A stretch of DNA of 9,471 nt from Myxococcales bacterium. Lineage in GTDB: Bacteria; Myxococcota_A; Polyangia; Fen-1088. Location: the NCBI GenBank assembly GCA_003170035.1, contig PMZX01000336.1, positions 6,156 through 15,626 on the forward strand. The letters are read 5' to 3'. The translations under genes and the position numbers were made by a program. Below are positions 1 through 7,879 of this stretch, piece by piece. The notes under the pieces are model-generated. The model made no database searches and was not told the origin of the DNA. It saw only the letters and a program-made list of their open reading frames with translations. Position 1 is the stretch's first letter, and the number at the start of each line of letters is the position of its first letter.

Positions 1-2
1 TG

Positions 3-1043
3 GCTCCCATTAAGAACAGCCTGTACATCCTGGGCCGCGCGGCCGCGGGAGGCGATCAGGCGCGCAGGGCCCAGGCTGTCATCGAGCGGCAGGTCGATCA
101 GCTCGCCCGGCTGGTTGACGACCTGCTCGACGTGACCCGCATCACGCGCAACAAGATCAAGCTTCAGCGCCAGCGGCTGGAACTCAATCAGCTGGTGCGG
201 CACTCTCTGGATGACCAGCGCTCGCTCTTCGACAAGGCCGGGGTTCATCTGGAGCTCCATCCCGCCCCCCGACCCGTGTACGTCGATGCCGACTGGAATC
301 GCCTGGCGCAAGTGATCGGCAACCTTCTGCAAAACGCGGCCAAGTTCACCGGCCGCGGGGGGGCAACCCTGGTCACCATCCAGGCCGAAAGGGCGGAGAG
401 CCGTGCGGTGATCCAGGTCGTGGACACGGGGGTGGGCATGGAGCCGGAAATGGTCGCACGCCTGTTCCAGCCCTTCAGTCAGGCGGACTCCAGCTTGGAC
501 CGCGCCAAGGGCGGACTGGGACTCGGGCTGGCGCTGGTCAAGGGATTGATCGAACTGCACGGGGGAGCCGTCACGGCCCACAGCGCGGGGCCCGGCAAGG
601 GGGCGGAGTTCACGATGCAGCTTCCACTGGCGATGGAGGAACCCGCCGCGTCGCCCGCCGGCAGCGAGAGCCCCGCGAAGAGGCGGCGGCGGGTGCTGGT
701 CATCGAGGACAACATCGACGCGGCCGACAGCCTGCGCGAGGTACTCGCGTACGGCGAGCACGAAGTCGAGGTGGCGTACAACGGCCCGGAAGGCATTGCC
801 GAGGCCCGCGAGTTCCGGCCCGAGATCGTGCTCTGCGACCTTGGCCTGCCCGTGATGGACGGATACGAGGTCGCGCGCACCTTCAAGCAAGACGAGTCGC
901 TCAAGGGTGTCTTCCTGGTGGCCCTGAGCGGGTCCTCGCTTCCCGAAGACCTGCAGCGCGCCTCCGAGGCCGGTTTCGACCGCCACATCGCCAAGCCGGC
1001 CAGCCTAGAGAAGCTGGAGGAACTCCTCGCCGGGGCGCCGTGA
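3..1043 (+). CDS. Hybrid sensor histidine kinase with C-terminal receiver domain (5' end outside window)
   Basis: The reading frame is open from the left edge, so only the last 346 residues are visible. The first codons read APIKNSLYIL, the stretch just after the H-box of a HisKA domain (usual form HELRNPLAPIKN), so the phosphorylated histidine lies only a few codons outside the window. The HATPase_c domain follows: an N-box around residues 100-117 (NRLAQVIGNLLQNAAKF), a G1 box DTGVGM at 141-146, an F-box-like LFQPFSQAD and a G2 box GLGLGLA at 170-176. A linker with a KRRRR cluster leads to a receiver domain at about 229-346, with acidic pocket EDN at 235-237, phosphoacceptor Asp279 in LCDLGLP, Ser309 and Lys331. 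All catalytic residues are present. The GTG at 132 is internal, because the 43 codons before it are clearly HisKA sequence. The input signal is unknown because the sensor part is missing. The protein ends 134 bp before the GH38 gene; a regulatory link to it is speculative. Confidence 0.92.
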   Translation, partial: APIKNSLYILGRAAAGGDQARRAQAVIERQVDQLARLVDDLLDVTRITRNKIKLQRQRLELNQLVRHSLDDQRSLFDKAGVHLELHPAPRPVYVDADWNRLAQVIGNLLQNAAKFTGRGGATLVTIQAERAESRAVIQVVDTGVGMEPEMVARLFQPFSQADSSLDRAKGGLGLGLALVKGLIELHGGAVTAHSAGPGKGAEFTMQLPLAMEEPAASPAGSESPAKRRRRVLVIEDNIDAADSLREVLAYGEHEVEVAYNGPEGIAEAREFRPEIVLCDLGLPVMDGYEVARTFKQDESLKGVFLVALSGSSLPEDLQRASEAGFDRHIAKPASLEKLEELLAGAP

Positions 1044-1062
1044 CGCCCTCTCGCCCGGGAGT

Positions 1063-1085
1063 TGGCACCTCTCCAGCAGCTGCTG
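1063..1085 (+). promoter_or_regulatory. Possible sigma-54-like -24/-12 element overlapping a 12-bp palindrome
   Basis: The gap between the kinase and GH38 genes contains TGGCAC, then five bases, then CAGC. The GG (1064-1065) and GC (1076-1077) pairs have the exact spacing of a sigma-54 -24/-12 promoter. The -24 half matches well, but the -12 half is CAGC rather than TTGC. The -12 part runs into CAGCAGCTGCTG (1074-1085), a perfect 12-bp palindrome that could be an operator or chance. It lies about 90 bases before the GH38 start, a reasonable place for a promoter. Such a short, imperfect match can arise by chance. Confidence 0.2.
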
Positions 1086-1168
1086 AACGCCCCGTGCCCA
1101 CGACGCTTCCTCTGCTAGGCTTTCAGTAGAAGCGGGAACGTTGATTCCGTGGCGTTGGTTCCTGTATC

Positions 1169-1173
1169 GGAGG
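1169..1173 (+). promoter_or_regulatory. Ribosome binding site that decides the TTG start of the GH38 gene
   Basis: GGAGG stands four bases before the TTG at 1178. The frame has a stop at 1142 and no ATG or GTG between that stop and the conserved part of the protein. This Shine-Dalgarno sequence is therefore the main reason for choosing TTG. The spacing is slightly short but usable. Confidence 0.6.
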
Positions 1174-1177
1174 TTGC

Positions 1178-3670
1178 TTGTTCAATCGCGCGGTTGACTC
1201 ACCAGTCGGCACTGACGGTGCAGCAGCCGCGCGTTCCGAGGAAGCCGGGCTGCGCGGCCGGCTGGGGATTCCCCCTGAGGCAAGCCAGGTTTTGCTGTTC
1301 GGCGAAACCAGCCACTGGGACCCGAACTGGCTGCATACCACCGAGGAATACTACCAGCTCTGCATTCCACGCATCTTCGAGAGGGCCTTGCTCGCGCTCG
1401 AGCAGGAGCCGCGCCGGGTCTTCTCCGTCGAGAGCCTGTTCTTCCTGCAGCACTACTGGTTATCCAATCCGGCCCAGCACGAACGGCTGCGCGATCTGGT
1501 CAACCAGCGGCGGCTGCGCCTGACCGGCACCGGCATCACCACACCCGACACGGTGCTACCCGACACCGAGGCCATCTTGCGCGACTACGCCGAAGGGCAG
1601 CACTGGCTCGCGGCCAACGGCATGACCGTCGAACCGCGGCTGGCCTACCTGCCGGACGACTTCGGCCATTCGCCCGCGCTGCCCACCCTACTTGTCGCCC
1701 TGGGCTTCGACATGGCGGCCATCACGCGCATCGACGGCATGCATTTCATCGGCAGCGACTATCGCAGAAAGTCGGCCTTCCCCTTGCCGGGCTCAAGCGC
1801 GGAGTTGCTGGCGCGTGAGCTCAAGACCGCCGACTTCGTGTGGCGCGGCCCGGATGACTCGCAGGTCCTGTGCCACTGGAATGCCTTCACCTACTTCCAG
1901 GGCGATCTGCTGGCTCACGTGGGTGTGGTTCGCTGGATGGACCGCATCTATGGATTTCCGTGGCGAACCGAATCCCACGTCGCGCGCCGGATCCAACGCT
2001 ACGTCCGCGACCTGGCGCCTCTGGCCCGCACGCCCTACCTGTACTGCCCGATCGGTGGCGACTTCAACGGCCCGATCGCGGGCTTGTGGGACCTTCTCGA
2101 CCGCTACAACCGCATCCGCTACCCGTCGAGCGGGATCTGGGCGCTGAATGCGGGCCTGGACGACTACCTGGCGCTGGTCGCTTGCCATCGCTTCGCACTC
2201 CCCGTGCTGACGCTCGATCCGAATCCCTACTGGATGGGGTTTTACGCCAGCCGGCCGGAGGCCAAGCGGCGCGCCAACCGCATCGTGCGCAAGCTGGTCA
2301 TCGCCGAGAAGCTGACGGTGCTGCCGGCACTCGCGGCATCGAGCCCGTCCGACGAGAGCGTTCCAGTCGAGTCCGAGATTGCGCGCGACCTGCGTACCGC
2401 CTGGGATCTGGCGGTCCTGAGCAATCATCACGACTTCATCACCGGCACGTCGCCTGATCGCATCTGGCGGGAGGAGCAGCAGCCCTGGCTCGAACAGGCC
2501 GAGCGGCTGGCCGACCACGCGCTGGCGCGCATTCGCACCATCCGGACCGCGGCGCCGGAATTCCCGCCGAGTCCCCTGCCCTCTTTCAGTCTCGATGCAG
2601 GAACGCTGGTGGTCCAGGCCGACGCCTATCGCGTCGAGCTGCGCGAGCAACAGGGAGGCGCCATCACCAGCTTCCGCCTCAGCCAATCGGGCGAGGAATT
2701 GCTCTCTGGTCCCGCCAATGATCTCGTGAGCTATCGGGACAGCGGTGGCCTGTGGCGCCTGGGGCACGAGTTCCGTGGCGGGTTCTTCGTCGAGCATGCG
2801 CGAGCCAGTCACGCACCAGCGCGCATCAGCGTGAAGGCGCGGGGCAGCGTGCTCGAGGTACGCGTCGACTCGGAATTCGACGAGCGTCCCTTTGTGCGCT
2901 GGCTGTGGATGCGCAAGGATTCGCCGATCTTGCGCATGCGTTTGGTGGGCTCGGCCCAGCGCTGCCGGACCATCACCTGCCGGTTCCCGACTCGACTCGC
3001 GGCGCAGGGGCTGACCATGGACGTGCCGGGCGGGATCGTCGAGCGCCCGGCGCACAAGCTCTACCGTCCCACCTTCTGGCCCGCGCGTTCGTTCGTGCAC
3101 ATGCGTGACGGACGCAACGACGTCGGTCTGGCCGCATTCCTGGGTGGCCCGGCCGCGGTCACCAGCGACGGCGCAGGAACCCTGGAATGGATCGCCCTGC
3201 GCTACGCCCCCCGCGAGACGGCGTTTCACGTGCTGCCGATTCTCGCGCATCCGGCCTCGGGGACCGATCCGCATCAGGGGCAGCTCGACTACGCGGTCTG
3301 GTTCACCACCGGAGGAGATGCGAGAAGCAATCGCCTGCCCCACCACGTACGGCGGGCCCTGCGAGCCGCCCTGTTCGGCCCAAACGAGCCTGACCTGGAC
3401 GACCTGGCCAACTCGGTCGTCGCGGTCGACCGCGACGACGTGCAGGTCACCGCGCTCAAGCCGGCCTTCCGCGGCGATGCGGTGGTGGCGCGTCTGACCA
3501 GTTTCGCGCACGGCGCGGTCGAGGTGCGTCTGTCTTGCCTGAGTCGGCCAATCCGAAAGGCCACCCTGTGCGATGCCCGGGAACGTGAGCTTCGCGGCCT
3601 CGAGGTGCGCAACGATTGCGTGATCGTGCCGATGCCCTACGCGCTAGCCAGCGTGCTGCTTGGCTTTTAG
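1178..3670 (+). CDS. Glycoside hydrolase family 38 alpha-mannosidase
   Basis: The 830-residue product has the GH38 architecture: an N-terminal catalytic barrel (about 35-320), a helical mid domain (about 330-480) and C-terminal beta domains (about 490-830). The zinc and catalytic signatures known from Golgi mannosidase II are all present. They are HWDPNW (His46, Asp48), PDDFGHS (Asp160, matching the nucleophile/zinc ligand), GGDFN (Asp295, matching the acid/base) and NHHDFITGTS (His418 as likely fourth zinc ligand). It should therefore be a metal-dependent retaining alpha-mannosidase releasing mannose from oligosaccharides or glycoconjugates; the exact linkage cannot be read from the sequence. 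There is no signal peptide or membrane segment, so a cytoplasmic location is likely. Translation starts at TTG, with GGAGG four bases upstream. The glycosyltransferase gene follows after 117 bp on the same strand, so co-transcription is possible. Family assignment is firm; substrate is unknown. Confidence 0.92.
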   Translation: MFNRAVDSPVGTDGAAAARSEEAGLRGRLGIPPEASQVLLFGETSHWDPNWLHTTEEYYQLCIPRIFERALLALEQEPRRVFSVESLFFLQHYWLSNPAQHERLRDLVNQRRLRLTGTGITTPDTVLPDTEAILRDYAEGQHWLAANGMTVEPRLAYLPDDFGHSPALPTLLVALGFDMAAITRIDGMHFIGSDYRRKSAFPLPGSSAELLARELKTADFVWRGPDDSQVLCHWNAFTYFQGDLLAHVGVVRWMDRIYGFPWRTESHVARRIQRYVRDLAPLARTPYLYCPIGGDFNGPIAGLWDLLDRYNRIRYPSSGIWALNAGLDDYLALVACHRFALPVLTLDPNPYWMGFYASRPEAKRRANRIVRKLVIAEKLTVLPALAASSPSDESVPVESEIARDLRTAWDLAVLSNHHDFITGTSPDRIWREEQQPWLEQAERLADHALARIRTIRTAAPEFPPSPLPSFSLDAGTLVVQADAYRVELREQQGGAITSFRLSQSGEELLSGPANDLVSYRDSGGLWRLGHEFRGGFFVEHARASHAPARISVKARGSVLEVRVDSEFDERPFVRWLWMRKDSPILRMRLVGSAQRCRTITCRFPTRLAAQGLTMDVPGGIVERPAHKLYRPTFWPARSFVHMRDGRNDVGLAAFLGGPAAVTSDGAGTLEWIALRYAPRETAFHVLPILAHPASGTDPHQGQLDYAVWFTTGGDARSNRLPHHVRRALRAALFGPNEPDLDDLANSVVAVDRDDVQVTALKPAFRGDAVVARLTSFAHGAVEVRLSCLSRPIRKATLCDARERELRGLEVRNDCVIVPMPYALASVLLGF

Positions 3671-3787
3671 TGCGGCTTTCGGGCTGAGAAACTGTCTTCG
3701 GCAACGGGCATCTAACAGAGCGAAGCCGATTCCACGGATCGAAGCGGGTGGCGGCGCGGCAATTGACGTCAAAAAGGGAGGTGGCGA

Positions 3788-5026
3788 ATGGAATATGCAA
3801 CTATCTCGTTGGCTGTTCTGCTGCTTGTTGCAACCATCTGGGATCATCTTCGGCTGCGCCGTGCCGTGCGCGCACAGCGAGCTGCCAGCCGCAGCCACGG
3901 CCTTGCGGGCGCTGGCGCGGGGGATCTCTGTTCCCGGACGTTGCCGTCAGTCACCGTCATACGTCCCGTGCGAGGACTCGACGTGGAAGCGGCCAAGAAC
4001 GTGGCCGCAGCCCTACGCAACGACTATCCAGGCGAGGTTGAGACCATCTTCGTTTTCGACGAAGAGTACGATCCTGGTGTTGCAAGCGTTCGCAAAGCGA
4101 TCGCCGACCACGTAGCATCCGGCCGGCGCGGAGCCGCGAGGATCCTGGTGGCCGGACAGCCACCTCCGACCATGACGGGAAAACTTCACGCGATGATGGT
4201 TGGTCTGGGACGGGCCGTCGGCGATCTGGTCGCCTTCGGAGACTCGGACACGCGTCCCCATCCCGATTCGCTGCGCAAGCTGGTCGAGAAGCTGCTCACA
4301 ACCGAGCGAGCCGGAGCTGCCTTCGTACCGGTCCTGGCCACCGAGGCGCCGCAAACCGCCGGCGACGCGGGCGCAGCGCTCATGCTCAACGGACTGTACG
4401 GCCCAGCCGTGGCCGCCACCGTCCGCAAGAGCGGCGATATGCCCTTCATCATGGGCCAGTTGATGGTCTTCCGCCGCGAGACACTCAAGACCCTGCACGG
4501 ACTGGAAAGTCTCCGCGGCGAGTTGGTCGACGACATGAGAATCGGCACAGACGTGGTGGCGGCTGGCTATCGCAATGTCGTGTCGGCGGACACCCTTCCC
4601 ATCGTGATGCGCGGGCTCGGTCTGGCGGAGTTTTTCCGGATGTTCCGCCGCTGGCTCATCTTCTCGCGCTCGGGTCTGCCGAGCTGGTCGTTCAAGTTGC
4701 CGGTGTGGCTGCGCGGTCTCGAGTTCTGGCTGGGCTTGCTCATGGCCACGTTCGCGCTGGCCGACCGCCACTACGCCACCGCAATCGTCGCCGCAGCCAC
4801 TGTGGTCGCGGTGAGCGTCAGCATGGTGCGCCTGCACCGCGCCCTGGGCGGCGCGGCCATCGGTTGGCGACACGCCTGGGTTCCGGCCGCGCTCCTGCTG
4901 ATGGGGCCGCTGGTTCTGCTCAGTGCCATTCTCAAGCCGGAAGTGGCGTGGCGGGGCCGCACCTACCATCTCGATGCGCGTTCCAAGCTGCATCGCCCGG
5001 AAGCGGCGCACGCGCACCGGACTTGA
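3788..5026 (+). CDS. Membrane glycosyltransferase, ceramide glucosyltransferase (GT21)/HpnI-like
   Basis: The 412-residue protein has an N-terminal membrane anchor (about 4-18), a cytosolic GT-A domain (about 53-290) and three C-terminal hydrophobic segments (about 321-335, 340-357 and 373-392). This is the topology of ceramide glucosyltransferases and of the hopanoid enzyme HpnI. Matching motifs are TVIRPVRGLD (D1 region), PTMTGKLHAM, GDSDTRP (DxD at 152-154), FIMGQLMVFRR and LVDDM (Asp248-Asp249). FRRW (286-289) corresponds to the (Q/R)XXRW motif, although the first position of that motif is Met here. It probably transfers a sugar from a nucleotide donor to a lipid at the inner face of the membrane; the acceptor (ceramide, diacylglycerol or hopanoid) is not determined. 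The start is well supported: GGGAGGTG at 3776-3783 precedes the ATG at normal spacing. It follows the GH38 mannosidase on the same strand. A general GT2 enzyme is the main alternative. Confidence 0.82.
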   Translation: MEYATISLAVLLLVATIWDHLRLRRAVRAQRAASRSHGLAGAGAGDLCSRTLPSVTVIRPVRGLDVEAAKNVAAALRNDYPGEVETIFVFDEEYDPGVASVRKAIADHVASGRRGAARILVAGQPPPTMTGKLHAMMVGLGRAVGDLVAFGDSDTRPHPDSLRKLVEKLLTTERAGAAFVPVLATEAPQTAGDAGAALMLNGLYGPAVAATVRKSGDMPFIMGQLMVFRRETLKTLHGLESLRGELVDDMRIGTDVVAAGYRNVVSADTLPIVMRGLGLAEFFRMFRRWLIFSRSGLPSWSFKLPVWLRGLEFWLGLLMATFALADRHYATAIVAAATVVAVSVSMVRLHRALGGAAIGWRHAWVPAALLLMGPLVLLSAILKPEVAWRGRTYHLDARSKLHRPEAAHAHRT

Positions 5027-5110
5027 CCCTGCAGCGGAACAGCCTGCCGCGAAGCACTCCTCTCGGAACCACTCGTTGACCGTCGCGACGACAGCGACTA
5101 CTGTCTCCTC

Positions 5111-5944
5111 ATGTTTAGCGACGCCGTCAGATGGATTCCCAGGCCGCAAGACGTGGTTTCGATGAACACGGATCAGTTGCGGGACGCTTTTCTGATTGCT
5201 GATGTTTTTGCCGCCGGCGAGGTGCGCGGGATATTCACCGCCCTCGACCGGCTGGTGGTGGGCGGGGCGATGCCGCTTGCACCCCTGGAACTGCCGAATC
5301 ACGAAAAGACCGGGCGGGCTTTCTTTCTCGAACGGCGCGAACTCGGCGCAATCAACGTCGGGGGGCCGGGTGCGGTGCAGGTTGACGGCAAGTCGTTCTC
5401 GCTCGGGCGGCTGGATTGCGTGTACGTGCCGATGGGCACGCGGTCCGTGATCTTCGAGAGCGCGAACCCGAAGGAACCGGCGCAGTTCTATTTTCTGAGC
5501 TGTCCCGCACACGCGGCCCTTCCCGCGGCAGCGATGAAGAAGAAGGACGCCGCGCCGGCGGCGCTGGGCACGCAGGCGAACGCGAACCAGCGGACCATCT
5601 TCAAGTACATCCACACGGGCGGCATTCAGAGCTGCCAACTCGTCATGGGCTTCACTGAACTGGCCGAGGGTAGTGTCTGGAATTCGTTCCCGCCGCACAC
5701 CCACGACCGGCGCGCCGAAGTCTATTTCTACTTCGATCTGGGCCAGAGCATCCTTGTGCATCTGATGGGCCCGCCGACGCAGACCCGGCACCTGCTCCTG
5801 CATGACAGGCAGGCGGTGCTTTCACCCCCGTGGTCCATCCATTGTGGCTGTGGGTCTGCAAACTACCGTTTCATCTGGGGCATGGCGGGCGAGAATCAGA
5901 CGTTCGACGACATGGATGGTGCAGCGCCAACCGACTTGCGCTGA
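5111..5944 (+). CDS. kduI: 4-deoxy-L-threo-5-hexosulose-uronate ketol-isomerase (5-keto-4-deoxyuronate isomerase)
   Basis: KduI converts 4-deoxy-L-threo-5-hexosulose-uronate into 3-deoxy-D-glycero-2,5-hexodiulosonate, in the cytoplasmic route from unsaturated uronates of pectin or glycosaminoglycans to 2-keto-3-deoxygluconate. The 277 residues match the usual length of about 278. Family blocks along the chain are FFLERRELGAINVGG (71-85), the HTHDRR...EVYFYF motif (196-208), the TRHLLLHDRQAVLSPPWSIH region (225-244) and FIWGMAGENQTFDDMD (254-269). The cupin zinc ligands are all present: His196, His198, Glu203 and His244. The ATG at 5111 gives an N-terminus about the same length as E. coli KduI; the internal ATG at 5162 would be too short. 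Neither start has a Shine-Dalgarno sequence. The transporter gene begins 40 bp after the stop and is probably in the same operon. The partner dehydrogenase KduD is not in the window. Confidence 0.95.
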   Translation: MFSDAVRWIPRPQDVVSMNTDQLRDAFLIADVFAAGEVRGIFTALDRLVVGGAMPLAPLELPNHEKTGRAFFLERRELGAINVGGPGAVQVDGKSFSLGRLDCVYVPMGTRSVIFESANPKEPAQFYFLSCPAHAALPAAAMKKKDAAPAALGTQANANQRTIFKYIHTGGIQSCQLVMGFTELAEGSVWNSFPPHTHDRRAEVYFYFDLGQSILVHLMGPPTQTRHLLLHDRQAVLSPPWSIHCGCGSANYRFIWGMAGENQTFDDMDGAAPTDLR

Positions 5945-5984
5945 GGCGACCGCGGCGTTTCCCTTCATTCCTGAGCCAACACCC

Positions 5985-7556
5985 ATGAACAAACTGAGTC
6001 AAATCAACGAAAAGATCGGAAGGTACAGATGGACGATCTGTGCCCTGCTCTTTTTCGCCACGACGGTCAACTACCTGGACCGCCAGGTTCTCAGCCTGCT
6101 GAAGCCCAGCCTGGAGGTCGAGTTCAACTGGAGCGACACCGACTACGCGAATATCGTGACGGTGTTCCAGTTCGTGTATGCGATCTCCATGCTGTTTGCT
6201 GGCCGCATTATCGACTGGCTGGGCACGAAGCGGGGGTTTGCCTGGGCGCTGATCGTTTGGTCCGTCGGCGCAGTCCTGCACGCCTTCGCCAAAGGAACTG
6301 GCGGGTTCATGTTCGCGCGGGCCGTGCTCGGGTTCGGCGAGTCCGGGAACTTTCCCGCGGCAATCAAGACGACCGCCGAATGGTTCCCCAAGCGTGAACG
6401 GTCGCTGGCCACCGGGATTTTTAACTCCGGCGCCAACGTCGGCGCGATCCTGGCGCCCCTCACGGTGCCCGGGCTTGCGAAACACATTGGGTGGCAGGGT
6501 GCGTTCATCATCGTGGGCGGGATCGGTTTCCTGTGGCTCATTTTCTGGTTCTGGCTCTATGCCGCGCCGGCCAAGCAGAAGCGCCTGGGCAAGGCGGAGT
6601 TCGACTACATTCACAGCGACGCGGACGAGCAGGCCGCCGAGGCGAAAGCGGCTCAGGCAAGGGCGGCCGCTTCCGACGGGCCGAAGATCCCTTGGTATGT
6701 CCAATGGGGGAAGCTGCTGACGTTTCGCCAGACCTGGTCCTTTGCCTTCGGCAAGTTCATGACCGACGGCATCTGGTGGTTTTTCCTCTTCTGGCTGCCG
6801 GCATATCTCAAAGCGCAGTATGGGATGACCGGAACGCAGATTTCTGTACCCATCGCCGTGCTCTACACCATGACCTGTGTCGGGAGCATCAGCGGCGGCT
6901 GGTTCCCGATGTTCTTCATAAACCGAGGCTACGAGCCATACGCGGGACGAATGCGCGCGATGTTTGTAATCGCCCTGTTCCCTCTTGTGGTGTTGCTGGC
7001 CCAGCCTTTGGGCGGCTACAGCTACTGGCTGCCGGTCCTGCTCATCGGTGTCGGCGCTTCGGCGCACCAGGCCTGGTCAGCCAACCTGTTCACCACGGTC
7101 TCAGACATGTTCCCAAAGAAGGCCGTGGCTTCGGTCACCGGCATTGGCGGGATGTTTGGCGGCCTCGGCGGCATCCTGGTCAGCAAGTCGGCCGGCTGGC
7201 TCTTCGATGCCTATCGGCAGGCCGGCATTGCCAAGACCTGGGCGGCGGCGAAGACCGGTACGCTGGGCGCGTACCTCGATCAGATCCGCTCCCTCCATCT
7301 GTTGAACAAGCACGGCAGCGTGATCGATCTGAACAAGGCCGAGTTGGGCAGCCTCCCCAAGGAGATCGTCACGCAACTGCAGGCCATCAATGCCAACGCC
7401 TTCATTGAGCTCAAGAAGTTGCAGACGCAGTTGGTGCTGTCCGAAATGACGAAGTCCTATTCGATCATGTTCACAATCTGCGCCCTTGCCTACGTCGTCG
7501 CCTGGTCGGTGATGAAACTGCTGGTTCCCCGGTTCAGGAAGATCGAGAACCTGTGA
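5985..7556 (+). CDS. MFS transporter, ExuT/anion:cation symporter family (probable hexuronate or sugar-acid permease)
   Basis: The 523-residue protein has about twelve hydrophobic segments and the marks of the ACS/ExuT branch of the major facilitator superfamily. These are ATTVNYLDRQVLS in helix 1 (25-37), GRIIDWLGTKRG after helix 2, and ARAVLGFGESGNFPAAIKTT followed by EWFPKRERSLATGIFNSGA (111-150). A hydrophilic, Ala-rich central loop spans about 204-245. It should import hexuronates or related acids by proton symport; being next to kduI suggests unsaturated or keto-uronate products. The ATG at 5985 places helix 1 at the normal distance. The frame is open further upstream to 5802, but that stretch overlaps kduI and does not look like transporter sequence. 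There is no Shine-Dalgarno sequence (CCAACACCCATG). It is longer than the usual 430-450 residues because of roughly 75 extra hydrophilic residues (about 420-497) before the last helix. The exact substrate is open. Confidence 0.9.
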   Translation: MNKLSQINEKIGRYRWTICALLFFATTVNYLDRQVLSLLKPSLEVEFNWSDTDYANIVTVFQFVYAISMLFAGRIIDWLGTKRGFAWALIVWSVGAVLHAFAKGTGGFMFARAVLGFGESGNFPAAIKTTAEWFPKRERSLATGIFNSGANVGAILAPLTVPGLAKHIGWQGAFIIVGGIGFLWLIFWFWLYAAPAKQKRLGKAEFDYIHSDADEQAAEAKAAQARAAASDGPKIPWYVQWGKLLTFRQTWSFAFGKFMTDGIWWFFLFWLPAYLKAQYGMTGTQISVPIAVLYTMTCVGSISGGWFPMFFINRGYEPYAGRMRAMFVIALFPLVVLLAQPLGGYSYWLPVLLIGVGASAHQAWSANLFTTVSDMFPKKAVASVTGIGGMFGGLGGILVSKSAGWLFDAYRQAGIAKTWAAAKTGTLGAYLDQIRSLHLLNKHGSVIDLNKAELGSLPKEIVTQLQAINANAFIELKKLQTQLVLSEMTKSYSIMFTICALAYVVAWSVMKLLVPRFRKIENL

Positions 7557-7879
7557 ATCGTCGGTTTGCGGATTTCCCTCAGAAGACGCTGGCCGTCCCG
7601 CTGATCTGAAGGTTCGTCGCGCCGCTGTACGATACGGTCAACGATGCGATCGGCCCCGGCCACGTCCTGCTGCTCACCATCGATCGGAGCATTCCCCAGG
7701 CCCCGATGGTTTCTCTCGTGATCGTCGTCCGGACTCGCGTCCCTTTTCGCGGATCGGTTTGGGACAGGACGCCATTCGGGCATCCTCGCGACCCATTGAC
7801 CAAAATGAGTGGTCCGAGGGAGGAGAACGTTGTAACTTGGAGGTATTCCAGTGTCAAACATGGGCTTGTGGAGGAATCG
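7557..7879. other. Intergenic region of 323 bp between the transporter and lipoprotein genes
   Basis: I see no convincing protein gene, RNA gene or strong terminator here. The frame of the downstream lipoprotein is open from 7610, but the peptide it gives (7610-7879) has no recognisable features and precedes a good start at 7880. The last 70 bases hold three purine-rich Shine-Dalgarno-like boxes (around 7817-7825, 7839-7843 and 7870-7874); the third serves the lipoprotein and the second may serve a short leader. A weak imperfect inverted repeat (CCCTCAGA near 7576 and TCTGAAGG near 7605) follows the transporter, but it has no T-run. Confidence 0.6.

Noticed and set aside
132..1043. GTG at 132 as the start of the kinase gene
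   Set aside because: The 43 codons before it are in frame, open, and clearly HisKA sequence, so the gene starts outside the window.
1793..3511. Long open frame (572 codons) on the minus strand inside the GH38 gene
   Set aside because: It lies antisense to a strongly supported enzyme, has a composition typical of GC-rich shadow frames, and shows no motifs.
4013..5803. Long minus-strand frame (596 codons) across the glycosyltransferase and kduI
   Set aside because: It spans two well-supported genes and their gap, is rich in Arg/His/Gln as shadow frames are, and resembles no family.
5802..5984. Upstream extension of the transporter frame into kduI
   Set aside because: It overlaps the conserved end of kduI and does not resemble transporter sequence; helix 1 is correctly placed from the ATG at 5985.
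7576..7612. Inverted repeat after the transporter as a terminator
   Set aside because: The stem has a mismatch, the loop is over 20 bases and there is no T-run.
7706..7879. N-terminal extension of the cytochrome-like lipoprotein to 7706
   Set aside because: It would bury the signal peptide 58 residues inside the protein; the ATG at 7880 has a good GGAGG and starts directly with a lipoprotein signal.
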